Positions 9,666 through 17,406 are shown, numbered from the stretch's first letter. The stretch: DNA of 64,000 nucleotides from Rhodococcoides kyotonense (GCF_001645385.1 NZ_LVHI01000013.1:1-64000), one strand, 5' to 3'. A program made the numbers and translations. Notes: generated from the letters alone by a model not told the origin.

Positions 9666-10021
9666 CCACCGATCATCAGTTCCCACCGCAGACCCGGGAA
9701 GGGCGGCACCGACTACCTCGGCCCCCGCAGCGGTCCGACGCGACCGACGACGGGAGCGCCGTCAAGCCTGCTTTCCGGCTCGACGGCCGCGACCTCGGCG
9801 CGGTCCTCAAGTTCGAGGCAGTGCTGTGGAACGAACCGATGACCGGAGTACTCCGCGAAATCCACCTCACGCCCGGACGAGTACGCGTGGTCGTTCTTCA
9901 GACCGAACAGCAGAAGGGCCTCTACCCGCGATACACATCCAGCGGTGACCCCGATGCGCCGTATCTGGTCGACTACGACATCGACTTCGGCGACGAGGTC
10001 CGAATCGGCGATCGCCACTGA
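9662..10021 (+). CDS. Hypothetical protein, last gene of a small operon
   Basis: 119 residues, overlapping the previous gene by four bases (ATGA), so translation is probably coupled. After a charged, disordered start, residues 37-119 look like a small beta-rich domain (AVLWNEPMTGVLREIHLTPGRVRVVVLQTEQQ, then YLVDYDIDFGDEVRIG). No family recognised. A hairpin terminator follows 38 bases downstream. Confidence 0.55.
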   Translation: MTTDHQFPPQTREGRHRLPRPPQRSDATDDGSAVKPAFRLDGRDLGAVLKFEAVLWNEPMTGVLREIHLTPGRVRVVVLQTEQQKGLYPRYTSSGDPDAPYLVDYDIDFGDEVRIGDRH

Positions 10022-10059
10022 CACCGCTCGTCCGACTCAGCCCGTCCGTACACGCGAGA

Positions 10060-10088
10060 AGGCACCCACACAGCCGGTGTGGGTGCCT
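10060..10088. terminator. Strong hairpin terminator between convergent genes
   Basis: A perfect 12-bp stem AGGCACCCACAC / GTGTGGGTGCCT with a five-base loop, followed by TTTGT on the plus strand. It sits between the end of the plus-strand group and the end of the minus-strand group, so it could act in both directions. Confidence 0.75.
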
Positions 10089-10117
10089 TTGTCGTTCGGG
10101 CCGGGTCGGGCGCGCGG

Positions 10118-10345
10118 TCAGCGCTGCGGGTGCGGCGCGGTGCCGGGTGCGCCGAAGATGCCGGCCGCCAGTGCCCATGCGGTCAGGGTGCGGCGTTCGG
10201 CGTCGGTCGTCTCGTCGGCGTGCAGGTAGTCCCACTCCTGCAGCGCGTCGAGGTCGTGTGCGTCGGCTCCGACGTGTCCGCACCACCACAGGTACGCCCC
10301 GATCGGGGACTCCACCTCGGCGCTGACACCGCCTGCAGCGCTCAC
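10118..10345 (-). CDS. Small hypothetical protein downstream of RHH gene
   Basis: 75 residues from a GTG that overlaps the stop of the RHH gene (GTGA), so translation is coupled. It contains IGAYLWWCGHVGADAHDLDALQEWDYLHADE and a second helical part (ERRTLTAWALAAGIFG). No family recognised. It is the last gene of the group starting at 11154. Confidence 0.5.
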   Translation of the reverse strand: MSAAGGVSAEVESPIGAYLWWCGHVGADAHDLDALQEWDYLHADETTDAERRTLTAWALAAGIFGAPGTAPHPQR

Positions 10346-10827
10346 GCGTTCGCGCTGTGTGCGTCGGCGTACTCGGCCGCTGCATCACGCAGTACCGCTG
10401 ATCGGCTGCGTCCCTGCTGCTTGGCGATCGCGTCGATACGTGCATCGAGCGACTGAGGTAGCCGGACCTGTCGCACCGGGGACTCGGTGCCGGGTTCGGC
10501 GTCGGGGTCCAGTGACGGACGTCCGCCGACGCGGTCGAGCAAGGCCCGGCCCGCAGCTGCGGCCTCGCGGCCCCGCTTCGCTGTTGTCGACTTGGTGGGC
10601 AAGGTCATCTCGTTCTCGGCCCAATCGGACAGAGCGTCGTAGTCCGACCCAGCATCAACCTCGGAGTCGAGTGCGCCTCGGGCGGAAGTAACGCTGTGCC
10701 CATTGTCTTGCGCCCATTGCCGAATTGCCCGGGCCTGATCGGCGTCCCGCTTGGTGGTGCGGGTCTGATCGGCGACCCGCTTGGTGGTGCCGGTGCCTGT
10801 CTTCTCGGTGTCGTTCATGGTGTTCAC
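10342..10827 (-). CDS. Ribbon-helix-helix protein, possible antitoxin, with Lsr2-like middle segment
   Basis: 161 residues. The C-terminal part (about 118-156; VRQVRLPQSLDARIDAIAKQ, SRSAVLRDAAAEYA) is a clear CopG/Arc-type ribbon-helix-helix. Residues 34-55 (AIRQWAQDNGHSVTSARGAL) resemble the DNA-binding end of Lsr2 (IREWARxNGxxVsxRGRI), a weaker match. The N-terminus holds a 10-residue tandem repeat. It follows a BrnT-like gene by 57 bases, the toxin-first order of brnTA modules, so it may be the antitoxin and autorepressor. Confidence 0.65.
   Translation of the reverse strand: MNTMNDTEKTGTGTTKRVADQTRTTKRDADQARAIRQWAQDNGHSVTSARGALDSEVDAGSDYDALSDWAENEMTLPTKSTTAKRGREAAAAGRALLDRVGGRPSLDPDAEPGTESPVRQVRLPQSLDARIDAIAKQQGRSRSAVLRDAAAEYADAHSANA
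10735..10794. repeat. Tandem 30-bp repeat inside the RHH gene
   Basis: Two adjacent copies (10735-10764 and 10765-10794) differ at only two positions and encode duplicated TTKR-ADQ units at the N-terminus of the RHH protein. Confidence 0.7.
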
Positions 10828-10884
10828 CTCTGGGTATGTGGAGCTGGGTACGTGGAGCAGTGTGCGAGCGGATGCACGGATCGT

Positions 10885-11154
10885 TCAGTCGTCCATCCGC
10901 TCGAGATGCTTCTGTTGTGCCTCCATGACGTGGAAGACGACCATCCTGCGCGGCGGAATCATCTCCACCATCACTTCGAGAAGCGGTCCCCCCAACATTC
11001 GGGGCGGGCCGATGAACAATGTCGGTTTCGCATGTCCTGGGACGCGCGGTTCGTCGAACTCCTCCTCGAAATACACGGCGTTCTCCATTGCGTACAGGGC
11101 GTCCGCGCGGTCGATTTCATGCTTGTCGGCGCTGACCGTCCACTCGATCCCCAT
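10885..11154 (-). CDS. BrnT/DUF4258-like small protein, putative toxin
   Basis: 89 residues. The layout MGIEWTVSADKHEIDRADALYAMENAV, then LFIGPPRMLGGPLLEVMVEM and RMVVFHVMEAQQKHLERM, matches the BrnT-like small protein pattern: K-H-x-I, a helix, an IG strand, LLEV, and a final hydrophobic strand followed by a basic helix. It is upstream of a ribbon-helix-helix gene, the usual order of type II brnTA. The RNase activity of BrnT is known for the family, not shown here. The ATG at 11154 was chosen because upstream sequence carries operator-like repeats. Confidence 0.6.
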   Translation of the reverse strand: MGIEWTVSADKHEIDRADALYAMENAVYFEEEFDEPRVPGHAKPTLFIGPPRMLGGPLLEVMVEMIPPRRMVVFHVMEAQQKHLERMDD

Positions 11155-11169
11155 ATCGAGTAGTGTACT

Positions 11170-11203
11170 ACAAAACCCGATGTTGTGTAACACAAAACCC
11201 GCT
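11170..11203. promoter_or_regulatory. Operator-like repeats upstream of BrnT-like gene
   Basis: A perfect palindrome TTGTGT-A-ACACAA at 11183-11195 lies 29 bases upstream of the start. The sequence ACAAAACCCG occurs twice as a direct repeat, at about 11170 and 11193. This layout suits autoregulation by the RHH protein. Confidence 0.5.
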
Positions 11204-11294
11204 ACCAAGGTGGAGCGGTCAGGCGGAGCGTCGCACCGCAGCCGGTGACCGGGTGGGTGATTCCCACCGCCCTGTGGGGCACGAAACGCCGTAT

Positions 11295-11312
11295 CGTCAA
11301 GATGTGTTGACG
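11295..11312. promoter_or_regulatory. 18-bp palindrome variant (site 2 of 3)
   Basis: CGTCAAGATGTGTTGACG matches the perfect palindrome at 2471 except for two central-right bases. It lies in a non-coding stretch (11155-11399) between the BrnT-like module and the DnaB-N-like gene, where no gene was recognised. Confidence 0.55.
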
Positions 11313-11399
11313 AAACATCATCGTCGATGCGTCGTGACGATCGCGCGGATACGGGGGCGTGTTCCTGCGTGGTGGACGCGGCGGCGGTTCGACCATGGG

Positions 11400-11987
11400 T
11401 CACTGCCCTGCCCGAAACATGTTGAGCCGCTGCCACAGTGCGCGTTGAGCGCGCCCGTGCTCCACGAGATGATCGAACAGGTACTCCTCCGGCAGCTCCT
11501 CGGCGGCGTGGACGATGGCCGCTGCCACGGTCCGGTAACTGCGCCGGTAGGACTGGGAGAGAACGATGTCGGCGAAGTGGACGGCGGTGAAGCCGTCCGC
11601 CCCGGCGGTGATGACCTCGTTCAAGCGGCGACGCAGGGGCGCATCCTTGGCTCCGCCGGATCCGGATCGCATGAAGGCTGCGGTGACGCTCGCCGGGTCG
11701 TAGGGTTCGCCGGCCGCGACGAGACCTGCGATCACGACGAACATCCGCCGGTACGCGGCGTCGTCGAAGTCGTCGGCGGTCACGATCGCGGTGATGCGTA
11801 GATCCTCGGCGGACACTCCCCCGGTGTGAGCGCTCCACATCAGGGCGCACAGCAGCAGCGCCTCGGGGTCGGTGGACGGCTGATGCGCCGTCTCGTCGTC
11901 GATGCCGTGGTCGTCGGCGACAGCGGCGAGGCTGTGAACGACATGCTCGGGCTCGTCGGGCGGTGGAACTGCGCTCAGTGGCGTCAT
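11400..11987 (-). CDS. DnaB N-terminal-domain-like protein
   Basis: 195 residues from the ATG at 11987; the longer frame upstream is a shadow of nrdH. Residues 35-150 resemble the DnaB helicase N-terminal domain (TDPEALLLCALMWS, DDFDDAAYRRMFVVIAGLVAAGEPYDPASVTAAF). There is no RecA-like helicase domain, so it is not a full helicase. Stand-alone N-domains may act as helicase loaders or interactors; that role is inference. It follows nrdH by 53 bases on the same strand. Confidence 0.6.
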   Translation of the reverse strand: MTPLSAVPPPDEPEHVVHSLAAVADDHGIDDETAHQPSTDPEALLLCALMWSAHTGGVSAEDLRITAIVTADDFDDAAYRRMFVVIAGLVAAGEPYDPASVTAAFMRSGSGGAKDAPLRRRLNEVITAGADGFTAVHFADIVLSQSYRRSYRTVAAAIVHAAEELPEEYLFDHLVEHGRAQRALWQRLNMFRAGQ

Positions 11988-12040
11988 CGTCGGGCTCGTT
12001 CTCGCAGGTGAATCTCGAACAGGGTCAACCCAGTGGTCGG

Positions 12041-12274
12041 TCAGGCGGCGGCGAGCCTGTCGAGAGCATCGATCCGGAACCCGGACCAGTGGGTGTTCTC
12101 GTCGACGACCACGACGGGCATCTGCCGGTAGCCGAGTCCGTCGGTCACGAACTCGCGCGCCGCTGCATCTTCTGTGACATCGACGGTCGTGTATTCGATC
12201 CCGTGCTTGTTCAGGCGTCGTTTCGTTTGATCGCACTTGTTGCATTCGGGTTTCGTGTACACAGTGATCGACAT
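12041..12274 (-). CDS. nrdH: NrdH-type glutaredoxin-like redoxin
   Basis: 77 residues, a full-length thioredoxin-fold redoxin. It shows SITVYTKPECNKCDQTKRRL with the CxxC active site (CNKC), the cis-Pro in MPVVVV, and the NrdH-type end WSGFRIDALDRLAA. NrdH supplies electrons to class Ib ribonucleotide reductase in the cytoplasm, using thioredoxin reductase. No nrdI, nrdE or nrdF is nearby, so here it would serve the chromosomal enzyme or a plasmid redox need. A GAGTGAGC-type site precedes the ATG. Confidence 0.9.
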   Translation of the reverse strand: MSITVYTKPECNKCDQTKRRLNKHGIEYTTVDVTEDAAAREFVTDGLGYRQMPVVVVDENTHWSGFRIDALDRLAAA

Positions 12275-12667
12275 AGCTCACTCCTCGAGGGAATTGTTCC
12301 GATAGGTTCAAATTCTACGCCAAAAGATTCCGATAAGCCATGGATAAATCGAGATAATTTCACTCGAATATGTTGGCGCACAATTGTTTTCTGTTTGTTG
12401 AGCAGTTCGGAATTACGTCGGTTGCGTTTCCTTATCGGCAGTACGGAGAGGAACACGTAAAAGCGACGGGAAACAGTTCATTTCACATTCGGGTCATGGT
12501 GCCGTCGCCCGACTACTGGTGCGTCGCCGTGATCGAGACATGCGAAACGCCACCGGAGTTGTTGCTCTACGGCGGCGTCAGTCGGGTACGGATGCGTGGG
12601 CGGATGAATGGATGATGGTCGGCGGCGCGGTGGCTCTTCGTTGCCGTCCGTTCGCGCCCTCAGCCGA
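12275..12667. other. AT-richer intergenic region
   Basis: The stretch from 12300 to 12480 is clearly AT-richer than the surroundings (ATAAATCGAGATAATTT). It probably holds the nrdH promoter. An 81-codon plus frame at 12370 has no ribosome binding site or recognisable product and was not called. Confidence 0.4.
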
Positions 12668-12922
12668 TCAGAAATGCCACATGCCGGACTCGCCGGCGTT
12701 GTAGTTGCTCCACCGCTTGTTGAGGTGGTCGGCGTCGGCCTTGGTGTCGGGCTTGACGAGGAAGGAGAACGATCCGGCCTGTAGGAGCATCCATACGGCG
12801 TTCGCGAGATCGGCATACCGGTCATCGTGATCGGTGGCACCGTCGAGCATCGGTGCTTTCGCCGGGGTGCCGGGGATGTCTACTTCGATGGTGATGGTGC
12901 GTAGGGTCATATTTTCGATCAT
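12668..12922 (-). CDS. Small hypothetical protein
   Basis: 84 residues from the ATG at 12922, whose first bases overlap the stop of a 23-codon upstream frame (ATGA); an inner ATG at 12910 is the alternative. The protein has a beta start (LRTITIEVDIPG) and an alpha/beta remainder (YADLANAVWMLLQAGSFSFLV). No family recognised. Confidence 0.5.
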   Translation of the reverse strand: MIENMTLRTITIEVDIPGTPAKAPMLDGATDHDDRYADLANAVWMLLQAGSFSFLVKPDTKADADHLNKRWSNYNAGESGMWHF

Positions 12923-12990
12923 GCCAGGATCTCGGCCGACAGCGGTGGGACATCGGGCGACGTGATCGCCTGGGCAAGTGAAGTGTTCAT
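12919..12990 (-). CDS. 23-residue leader peptide, translationally coupled
   Basis: Encodes a 23-residue peptide beginning MNTSLAQAIT. An AAAGG lies about 11 bases upstream. Its TGA overlaps the ATG of the next gene, the same coupling used by many pairs in this window. It may only feed ribosomes into the downstream gene. Confidence 0.35.
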   Translation of the reverse strand: MNTSLAQAITSPDVPPLSAEILA

Positions 12991-13041
12991 AGATGGTTGA
13001 CCTTTCCGGCTCGATAATTCAGTAGCGTCGGGGCTGGGAGT

Positions 13042-13701
13042 TCAGTGCTGGCGGGCGAGGTGGGCCTCGGCGGTGGCGGCGGCGACGTCGTAGCCACCCC
13101 ACGGTGAGCGGTGCGGGACCGAGCGCAGGCCGATGGTGACCCCACGTCGGGTGATGACGGGCCATCCGGTGGGGCGTTCCCCGACGATGTCGATAACCTT
13201 CGCTGTCCACACCTCATCCTTCTGCGACGGTGTGCGTTCGGGGATCACGATCGGGAGGTCGTCGATCCAGCCGGGTTGGGCGTGATCGAGAGCGTCGCAC
13301 ACTGCCTCGGACTCGTCTGCGCGGTTCTCCCCTTCCCACGGGCAGCCGGTGCACGCGCCGCGGTAGAGGTCGCCGCCGACGCACTGGCAAGCGGTGTCCC
13401 TGCTCGTATCCGGGCAGCAGCAGTCGAGGTCCGCTGCAATACAGGTGGGTTGGCAGATCTCGGTGGGTGCGGACGGGTCGCAGATTCCCGGACAGAACGC
13501 GTGAGAGGCGGCGGTCGAGCCGTGGCGACCCCAGGTGGTCGCCCAGGTTTCGAATTCGGCTACGCGAGCCTGCACCCCTCGGGTGGGGCTGGCGAACAGG
13601 ATCGGGATGCCGTACCGCTGGACGCGGCTGTTCTGCTCGTCCAGCTCGGCGGCGGCAAGCACCTCGAAGATGTCGATCTGGCCTGCGGTCTCGGCCATCA
13701 C
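13042..13701 (-). CDS. Cys-rich hypothetical protein (DUF6349-like)
   Basis: 219 residues. After an N-terminal part (QIDIFEVLAAAELD) comes a Cys/His-rich region at about 60-125: CPGICD, CQPTCIAADLDCCCPD, CQCVGGDLYRGACTGCPWEGENR. This layout resembles actinobacterial DUF6349 proteins from memory and suggests zinc binding. Function unknown. Its ATG overlaps the stop of the upstream gene (TGATG), so the two are coupled. Confidence 0.6.
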   Translation of the reverse strand: MMAETAGQIDIFEVLAAAELDEQNSRVQRYGIPILFASPTRGVQARVAEFETWATTWGRHGSTAASHAFCPGICDPSAPTEICQPTCIAADLDCCCPDTSRDTACQCVGGDLYRGACTGCPWEGENRADESEAVCDALDHAQPGWIDDLPIVIPERTPSQKDEVWTAKVIDIVGERPTGWPVITRRGVTIGLRSVPHRSPWGGYDVAAATAEAHLARQH

Positions 13702-13973
13702 CGCACGCCCAGCTCGGGGCGGGTGATGGACTGCACGGCGAGGGAGAGTCGTACGTCGCTGGCGTCGATGACGACGGGGTGGGTGCGGCTGTACCAGGCA
13801 CCGGGTGCGTCGAGCAGGGCGGTGACCTCGACGCGGCCTGCGTGCGCGGTGCGGTAGCCGAGAATGTCGACGATCGTTCCGTCGAACTGGGTGTCGAGCG
13901 AAATCAGTTTCATTCCAACTCCTTTGAGGCGGCGGCGCGTGGGCATAGTGGGCGCGGTGAGGGTGGCGGTCAT
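13698..13973 (-). CDS. Small hypothetical protein, coupled to the Cys-rich gene
   Basis: 91 residues from the ATG at 13973 (GGGGAG just upstream). An inner ATG at 13913 with a very good AAAGGAG would give 71 residues. The core MKLISLDTQFDGTIVDILGY, then VEVTALLDAPGAWYSRTHPV and ASDVRLSLAV, looks like a small beta-barrel. No family recognised. Confidence 0.5.
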   Translation of the reverse strand: MTATLTAPTMPTRRRLKGVGMKLISLDTQFDGTIVDILGYRTAHAGRVEVTALLDAPGAWYSRTHPVVIDASDVRLSLAVQSITRPELGVR

Positions 13974-14067
13974 GAGTACTCCCCAGATCGGTGGAGAAAA
14001 GGAGCGACAGCGGTTGCGGGCCGTGCGCAGATGTTCAGGAAGGCAAGGTTTGACAGTCGGCGCATTC

Positions 14068-14413
14068 TCAGCGCCCGGCGGTCGAGGTGCAGGTCCGCCG
14101 CTCTTCACAGAGCCAGCAGATCTGGTTGCGCTTGCGGGTCGAAACCTGCTGCGCGGCAGCCACGGTGGCGGCCTGTGCACGGTACTGCTCGCGGGTGCTC
14201 GCGTCACGGGCAGCGAGGTCGGCGCGAACCTGCTCCGGGATCACGGGCCAATCCGTCGGTTCGTACGTTCAGCATGTCCCCGAACGCCGCGCGGCAGGAC
14301 TGGCACACATCGCCCGGTGTAGCGACCGGAACAGCACACCCAGGCAATGCACAGGATGTGAACAGCGTTTGTTGCCAATCACTTTCGGTGCCGTCAGTGC
14401 GTGTCGAGGTCAT
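14068..14413 (-). pseudogene. Frameshifted Cys-rich zinc-binding small protein
   Basis: Two overlapping frames together form one recognisable protein. The N-part from the ATG at 14413 reads MTSTRTDGTESDWQQTLFTS, then CALPGC and CQSCRAAFGDM. Near 14265 the frame must move by +1 to continue as YEPTDWPVIPEQVRADLAAR, then STRKRNQICWLCEERRTC, ending at 14068. The zinc-knuckle end (KRNQxCWLCEExxTC) is common in short actinobacterial and phage proteins. TGA closes the second frame just before the junction, so it cannot start alone. Either a real frameshift mutation, programmed frameshifting, or a sequence error. Confidence 0.6.
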
Positions 14414-14420
14414 ACCCGAA

Positions 14421-14487
14421 CCTTACAGGGTCAGACTGTAAGGTGCAAGGCGTGGAACCAGAATCCTTACAGTCGGAGCCTGTAAGG
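14421..14487. promoter_or_regulatory. Two operator palindromes CCTTACAG-N7-CTGTAAGG between divergent genes
   Basis: Perfect inverted repeats with identical arms and seven-base spacers lie at 14421-14443 and 14465-14487, 44 bases apart. They sit between the minus gene starting at 14413 and the plus HTH gene starting at 14524. A third copy lies at 17818. The HTH protein at 14524 is the obvious candidate to bind them. Confidence 0.7.
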
Positions 14488-14523
14488 TCAGGGCATCGAC
14501 CACTACGACCCAGGAAGCACCCG

Positions 14524-14742
14524 ATGCCCGACGAACTCACCACCGCCGACGTGTTGGCGCTGATCGAAGACAAGACCGGCAAGGCCATATCGGCCAAGAC
14601 GTGGTCGTCGTACGTCACACGTGGACAGGCCCCCAAACCGGCTCGACACCTCTCGCGCACCCCGCTGTTCTCGCGAGAGGACATCGAGCAGTGGATCGCC
14701 AACCGGCCTGGCAGCGGCGCGCGAACCGACCTGCGCGGGTGA
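14524..14742 (+). CDS. Excisionase/MerR-like helix-turn-helix protein
   Basis: 72 residues from the ATG at 14524, with AGGAAG eleven bases upstream. The sequence LTTADVLALIEDKTGKAISAKT, WSSYVTRGQAPKPAR, then PLFSREDIEQWIANRPG is the winged-helix layout of HTH_17/excisionase proteins (rule: xxxF..EDIxxWxxxR). Likely a DNA-binding regulator or directionality factor. Two perfect palindromes just upstream suggest autoregulation. The stop overlaps the next start (GTGA). Confidence 0.7.
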   Translation: MPDELTTADVLALIEDKTGKAISAKTWSSYVTRGQAPKPARHLSRTPLFSREDIEQWIANRPGSGARTDLRG

Positions 14743-15684
14743 CGTCACCGGAGAGGGACGTCGATCCGGCCTCGGTAGCAACGCCGGCGGAGCAGCCGAC
14801 CTCACTACCCGACCAACTGTGGCACTACACCGACGCCGCCGGACTGCTGGGAATCCTCACCAATGTCGAGCAGATGCCCGATCCGAACGTCGTGGGGTCG
14901 GGCTCGTACAAGCCGGTCCTGCGGGCCACGGCAGCGCAGTTCCTCAACGACCGCCGTGAACTGACCCACGGCCTCGCTCTCGTTCTCGAACACCTCCGCC
15001 TCTGGGGCGGACGCGGACTGTTCCAGAGCAATCCCGCAGCGGACACATTCATGCGCGCGGTATGCGACGCAATCCAGTCGATCATCGACCGTGAGTATCC
15101 CGACTACCTCCACTGTTGCACTGTCTCGTTCTCGGAAGATCCCGACATGTTGAGCCAGTGGCGCGGCTACGGCCAAGGAACAGGAGGATTCGCGATCGGC
15201 TTCGACCCCTCGAAGTTCCCTCGATCGGACGGCTCCAACGTTCATCGAGCTGGACTCGGATTGCATCAAGTGCAATACCTCTCGGACGCTCTCGAAGAAC
15301 CGTTGATCGGTGCAGTCGACTGGTTCATCGCCGAAACGATGGACCCAGCATCAACGAAGACCGACACAGGGCAACATTCACAAAGCCGTTCAATCTTTGG
15401 CGTTCGTGGCCGCCAGCGTGAAACACAAGGGGTTTCGCGAGGAACAGGAATGGCGGTTCGTTCAGCCCGGGTTCTTCGACGTGCCCGAGTTTCGTCCCGG
15501 CGCGACAGGCTTGGTGCCGTATCGCAATGTTGTGGAGCTGACGCAGGACGCCGTCATCGGCCTCTACGTCGGGCCAGGGCCCTACCAGTACGAGAACTAC
15601 CTGGCAGCCAAGTCCATGCTCGGCCGCTACGGGTACCAGACAGCGTCGTTCAACGTACATTGCTCGGAAACGCCGTTCCGCTGA
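14739..15684 (+). pseudogene. DUF2971-like protein gene with a frameshift
   Basis: Starts with GTG overlapping the HTH gene's stop. The first part reads LWHYTDAAGLLGILTN, FLNDRRELTHG, then LHCCTVSFSEDPDMLSQWRGYGQG, GFAIGFDP, the layout of DUF2971 proteins. At about 15360-15375 the frame breaks. The proper continuation in the +1 frame is NIHKAVQSLAFVAASVKHKG, FREEQEWRFVQPG, then VIGLYVGPGPYQYENY and ends at 15684. The family is often found in defence-like islands; its function is unknown. A single-base insertion or a sequence error would explain the break. Confidence 0.65.
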
Positions 15685-15694
15685 CATATCCAGG

Positions 15695-15712
15695 CGTCAA
15701 GACATCTTGACG
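15695..15712. promoter_or_regulatory. 18-bp palindrome (site 3 of 3)
   Basis: CGTCAAGACATCTTGACG has perfect nine-minus-one arms around a CA centre, matching the sites at 2471 and 11295. It lies ten bases after the DUF2971-like gene and just beyond the end of the ParB-like gene. Confidence 0.6.
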
Positions 15713-15721
15713 AAGATGAAA

Positions 15722-15755
15722 GCCCCGGCCATCGGGTGATGGTCGGGGCATTTCT
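15722..15755 (-). terminator. Hairpin terminator after the ParB-like gene
   Basis: A 12-bp stem GCCCCGGCCATC / GATGGTCGGGGC with one G-U pair and a four-base loop, followed by ATTTCT on the plus strand. It lies between the two convergent genes and may serve both. Confidence 0.65.
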
Positions 15756-15771
15756 CTCGTTGCGGTGTCGG

Positions 15772-17406
15772 TCAGGAGTCGTCGTCGACGGCGGCGTAGG
15801 CGGCGTCGACGGTGATGTTGCCGATCGCCGCTTGCTCCACCGGGGTCAGGGTGTGTCCGCTGTCGGCGAGGAACGTCAGGTAGCTGTCGATGCCAACCAA
15901 CCCTCGGTAGTGCTTGGCGGAGAAGCGCCAGTAGTCCTTGGCGTCCTGCGGCCCGGTCAGGCGGGCCTCGAACGCGGTGAGCACTCGGGCGAGCAGCAAC
16001 ACCTCGGCGCGGGTGGCGGTGGCACCGGTGGCCTTGCGGTCGACCTCGCGCAGCGGTGAGCCCATGATCTCGCCGTACCGCTCCGAGCACTTCGATTCGG
16101 TGAACACATCACCATGGGTTGCCAGGGTGGTCACCATCCACTTGGTGGCGTTCTTCGGGGCTGTCTTGCCCGCGAGCAGGCCGGTGAGGAACGCGCGTCG
16201 CGCCTCGGTCGCGGTGGCCCCGGCGCGGTTGAGGGCCTTCACTTTTCGGCGTTCCGCTCGTTCGGTCTCGATGCGTTCGGCTTCGGCGCGGGCCGCTTTC
16301 CGCTGCGCCGGGGTCAACCCGTCCTCTGTGTCGTCGCCCTCGGCTGCTGCGGCGGCGATCTTCTCGGGGGCGAGTTCGAGGCCGGCCGCAGTCCGCTGGT
16401 CGTGGCGCAGGAAGAACTCGTACCCCCAGGCGGTCACTTTCTCGACCGTGTTGGCGTGCCGCAGCTCCTCGTACGCCTCAGCTTCGTCGTCGCCCTCGGT
16501 GTCGAAGTCGATGTCGTCCTCGTCGACTTCCTCGCGGGTGCTCTTGTCGACCCAGATAGTGCCGGTCTCCTGGACATGAACGTGCCACAGCTGCGGTGCC
16601 TGCTCCGGTACGTCGGCCGGGACCGCACTGCCGTCGGCAGTCCGCAGGTCCGCGAGGGAGTACCACTCCCCGTCGGTGGTGGACGGTTCGTCGTGGAGCA
16701 GCGTGAAACCGCGTGCGGTGTACTCGACTGCGGCGGCCGTGGCCTCGGCGCGTTCGTCGAGGCGGCGCGCGAGGGTGGCCAGGCGGTACTCGAAGCCGAA
16801 CCGGTTGTCGAAGATCTGCTCGATTGCCTCGGTGATCCACGGCTCCGTCTCGGCGGCGGCTTCGAGATCGGCCAGAATCGCAGCCCCTTCGAGGGTGAGC
16901 TGACGGTCGTCGAGCTGGCGGCGAGCGCGCTCGGATCGTCCTGCTCGACCGGCTTTTTCGACGTATGCCTTGGGGACGTGCAGTGCTGTCGAGACCTTCT
17001 GCACGTTCAGGCCTAGGTCGAGCAGGTCGGTGACGGCGGCAGCGCGTTGGCCGGTGGTGAGGTCTTCGCGTTGATCGTTGGATACGACCTGCTCGGTGAT
17101 CCGTGCGATCCCAGCGGCCTTCTCGTCGTCGCTCTGCTCACGCACCAGCACCGGAATCGAGGTCAAACCGGCTTCGCGGGCTCCGAGAGTTCTGCGTTGC
17201 CCATCGTGGACGACCAGGGTCCCGTCGGCGCGGCGGACCGCCGAGACCGCCTGGAGGACACCGTGGGCGGCGATGGAGGCGACGAAGTCGGGGTTGGCGG
17301 TGATGTCGACGCCGTCGCGGACGTTGTCAGTGATGTCGAGTTCGTTCGGGTCGGCGGCGACGAGGGTGTAGCCGGTCGAGGTCGGTGCGGGCGTGGTGAT
17401 GGTCAT
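15772..17406 (-). CDS. ParB/KorB-like DNA-binding protein
   Basis: 544 residues from the ATG at 17406, preceded by GGGGAGAG. The N-terminal ParB domain shows NPDFVASIAAHGVLQAVSAV, then VVHDGQRRTLGAREAGLTSI, the box-II-like nucleotide-binding motif. An HTH region follows (TTGQRAAAVTDLLDLGLNVQ, VSTALHVPKAYVEKAGRAG). The long C-terminal half is specific to these plasmids, with acidic stretches (EEVDEDDIDFDTEGDDEAEAYEE). It has no adjacent parA, unlike 41447-42570, so it may be a global KorB-type regulator or a second partition protein. The nearby 18-bp palindromes are candidate targets. Confidence 0.8.
   Translation of the reverse strand: MTITTPAPTSTGYTLVAADPNELDITDNVRDGVDITANPDFVASIAAHGVLQAVSAVRRADGTLVVHDGQRRTLGAREAGLTSIPVLVREQSDDEKAAGIARITEQVVSNDQREDLTTGQRAAAVTDLLDLGLNVQKVSTALHVPKAYVEKAGRAGRSERARRQLDDRQLTLEGAAILADLEAAAETEPWITEAIEQIFDNRFGFEYRLATLARRLDERAEATAAAVEYTARGFTLLHDEPSTTDGEWYSLADLRTADGSAVPADVPEQAPQLWHVHVQETGTIWVDKSTREEVDEDDIDFDTEGDDEAEAYEELRHANTVEKVTAWGYEFFLRHDQRTAAGLELAPEKIAAAAAEGDDTEDGLTPAQRKAARAEAERIETERAERRKVKALNRAGATATEARRAFLTGLLAGKTAPKNATKWMVTTLATHGDVFTESKCSERYGEIMGSPLREVDRKATGATATRAEVLLLARVLTAFEARLTGPQDAKDYWRFSAKHYRGLVGIDSYLTFLADSGHTLTPVEQAAIGNITVDAAYAAVDDDS

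Noticed and set aside
12370..12615. 81-codon plus-strand frame after nrdH
   Set aside because: No ribosome binding site, no recognisable product, and it spans an abrupt composition change.
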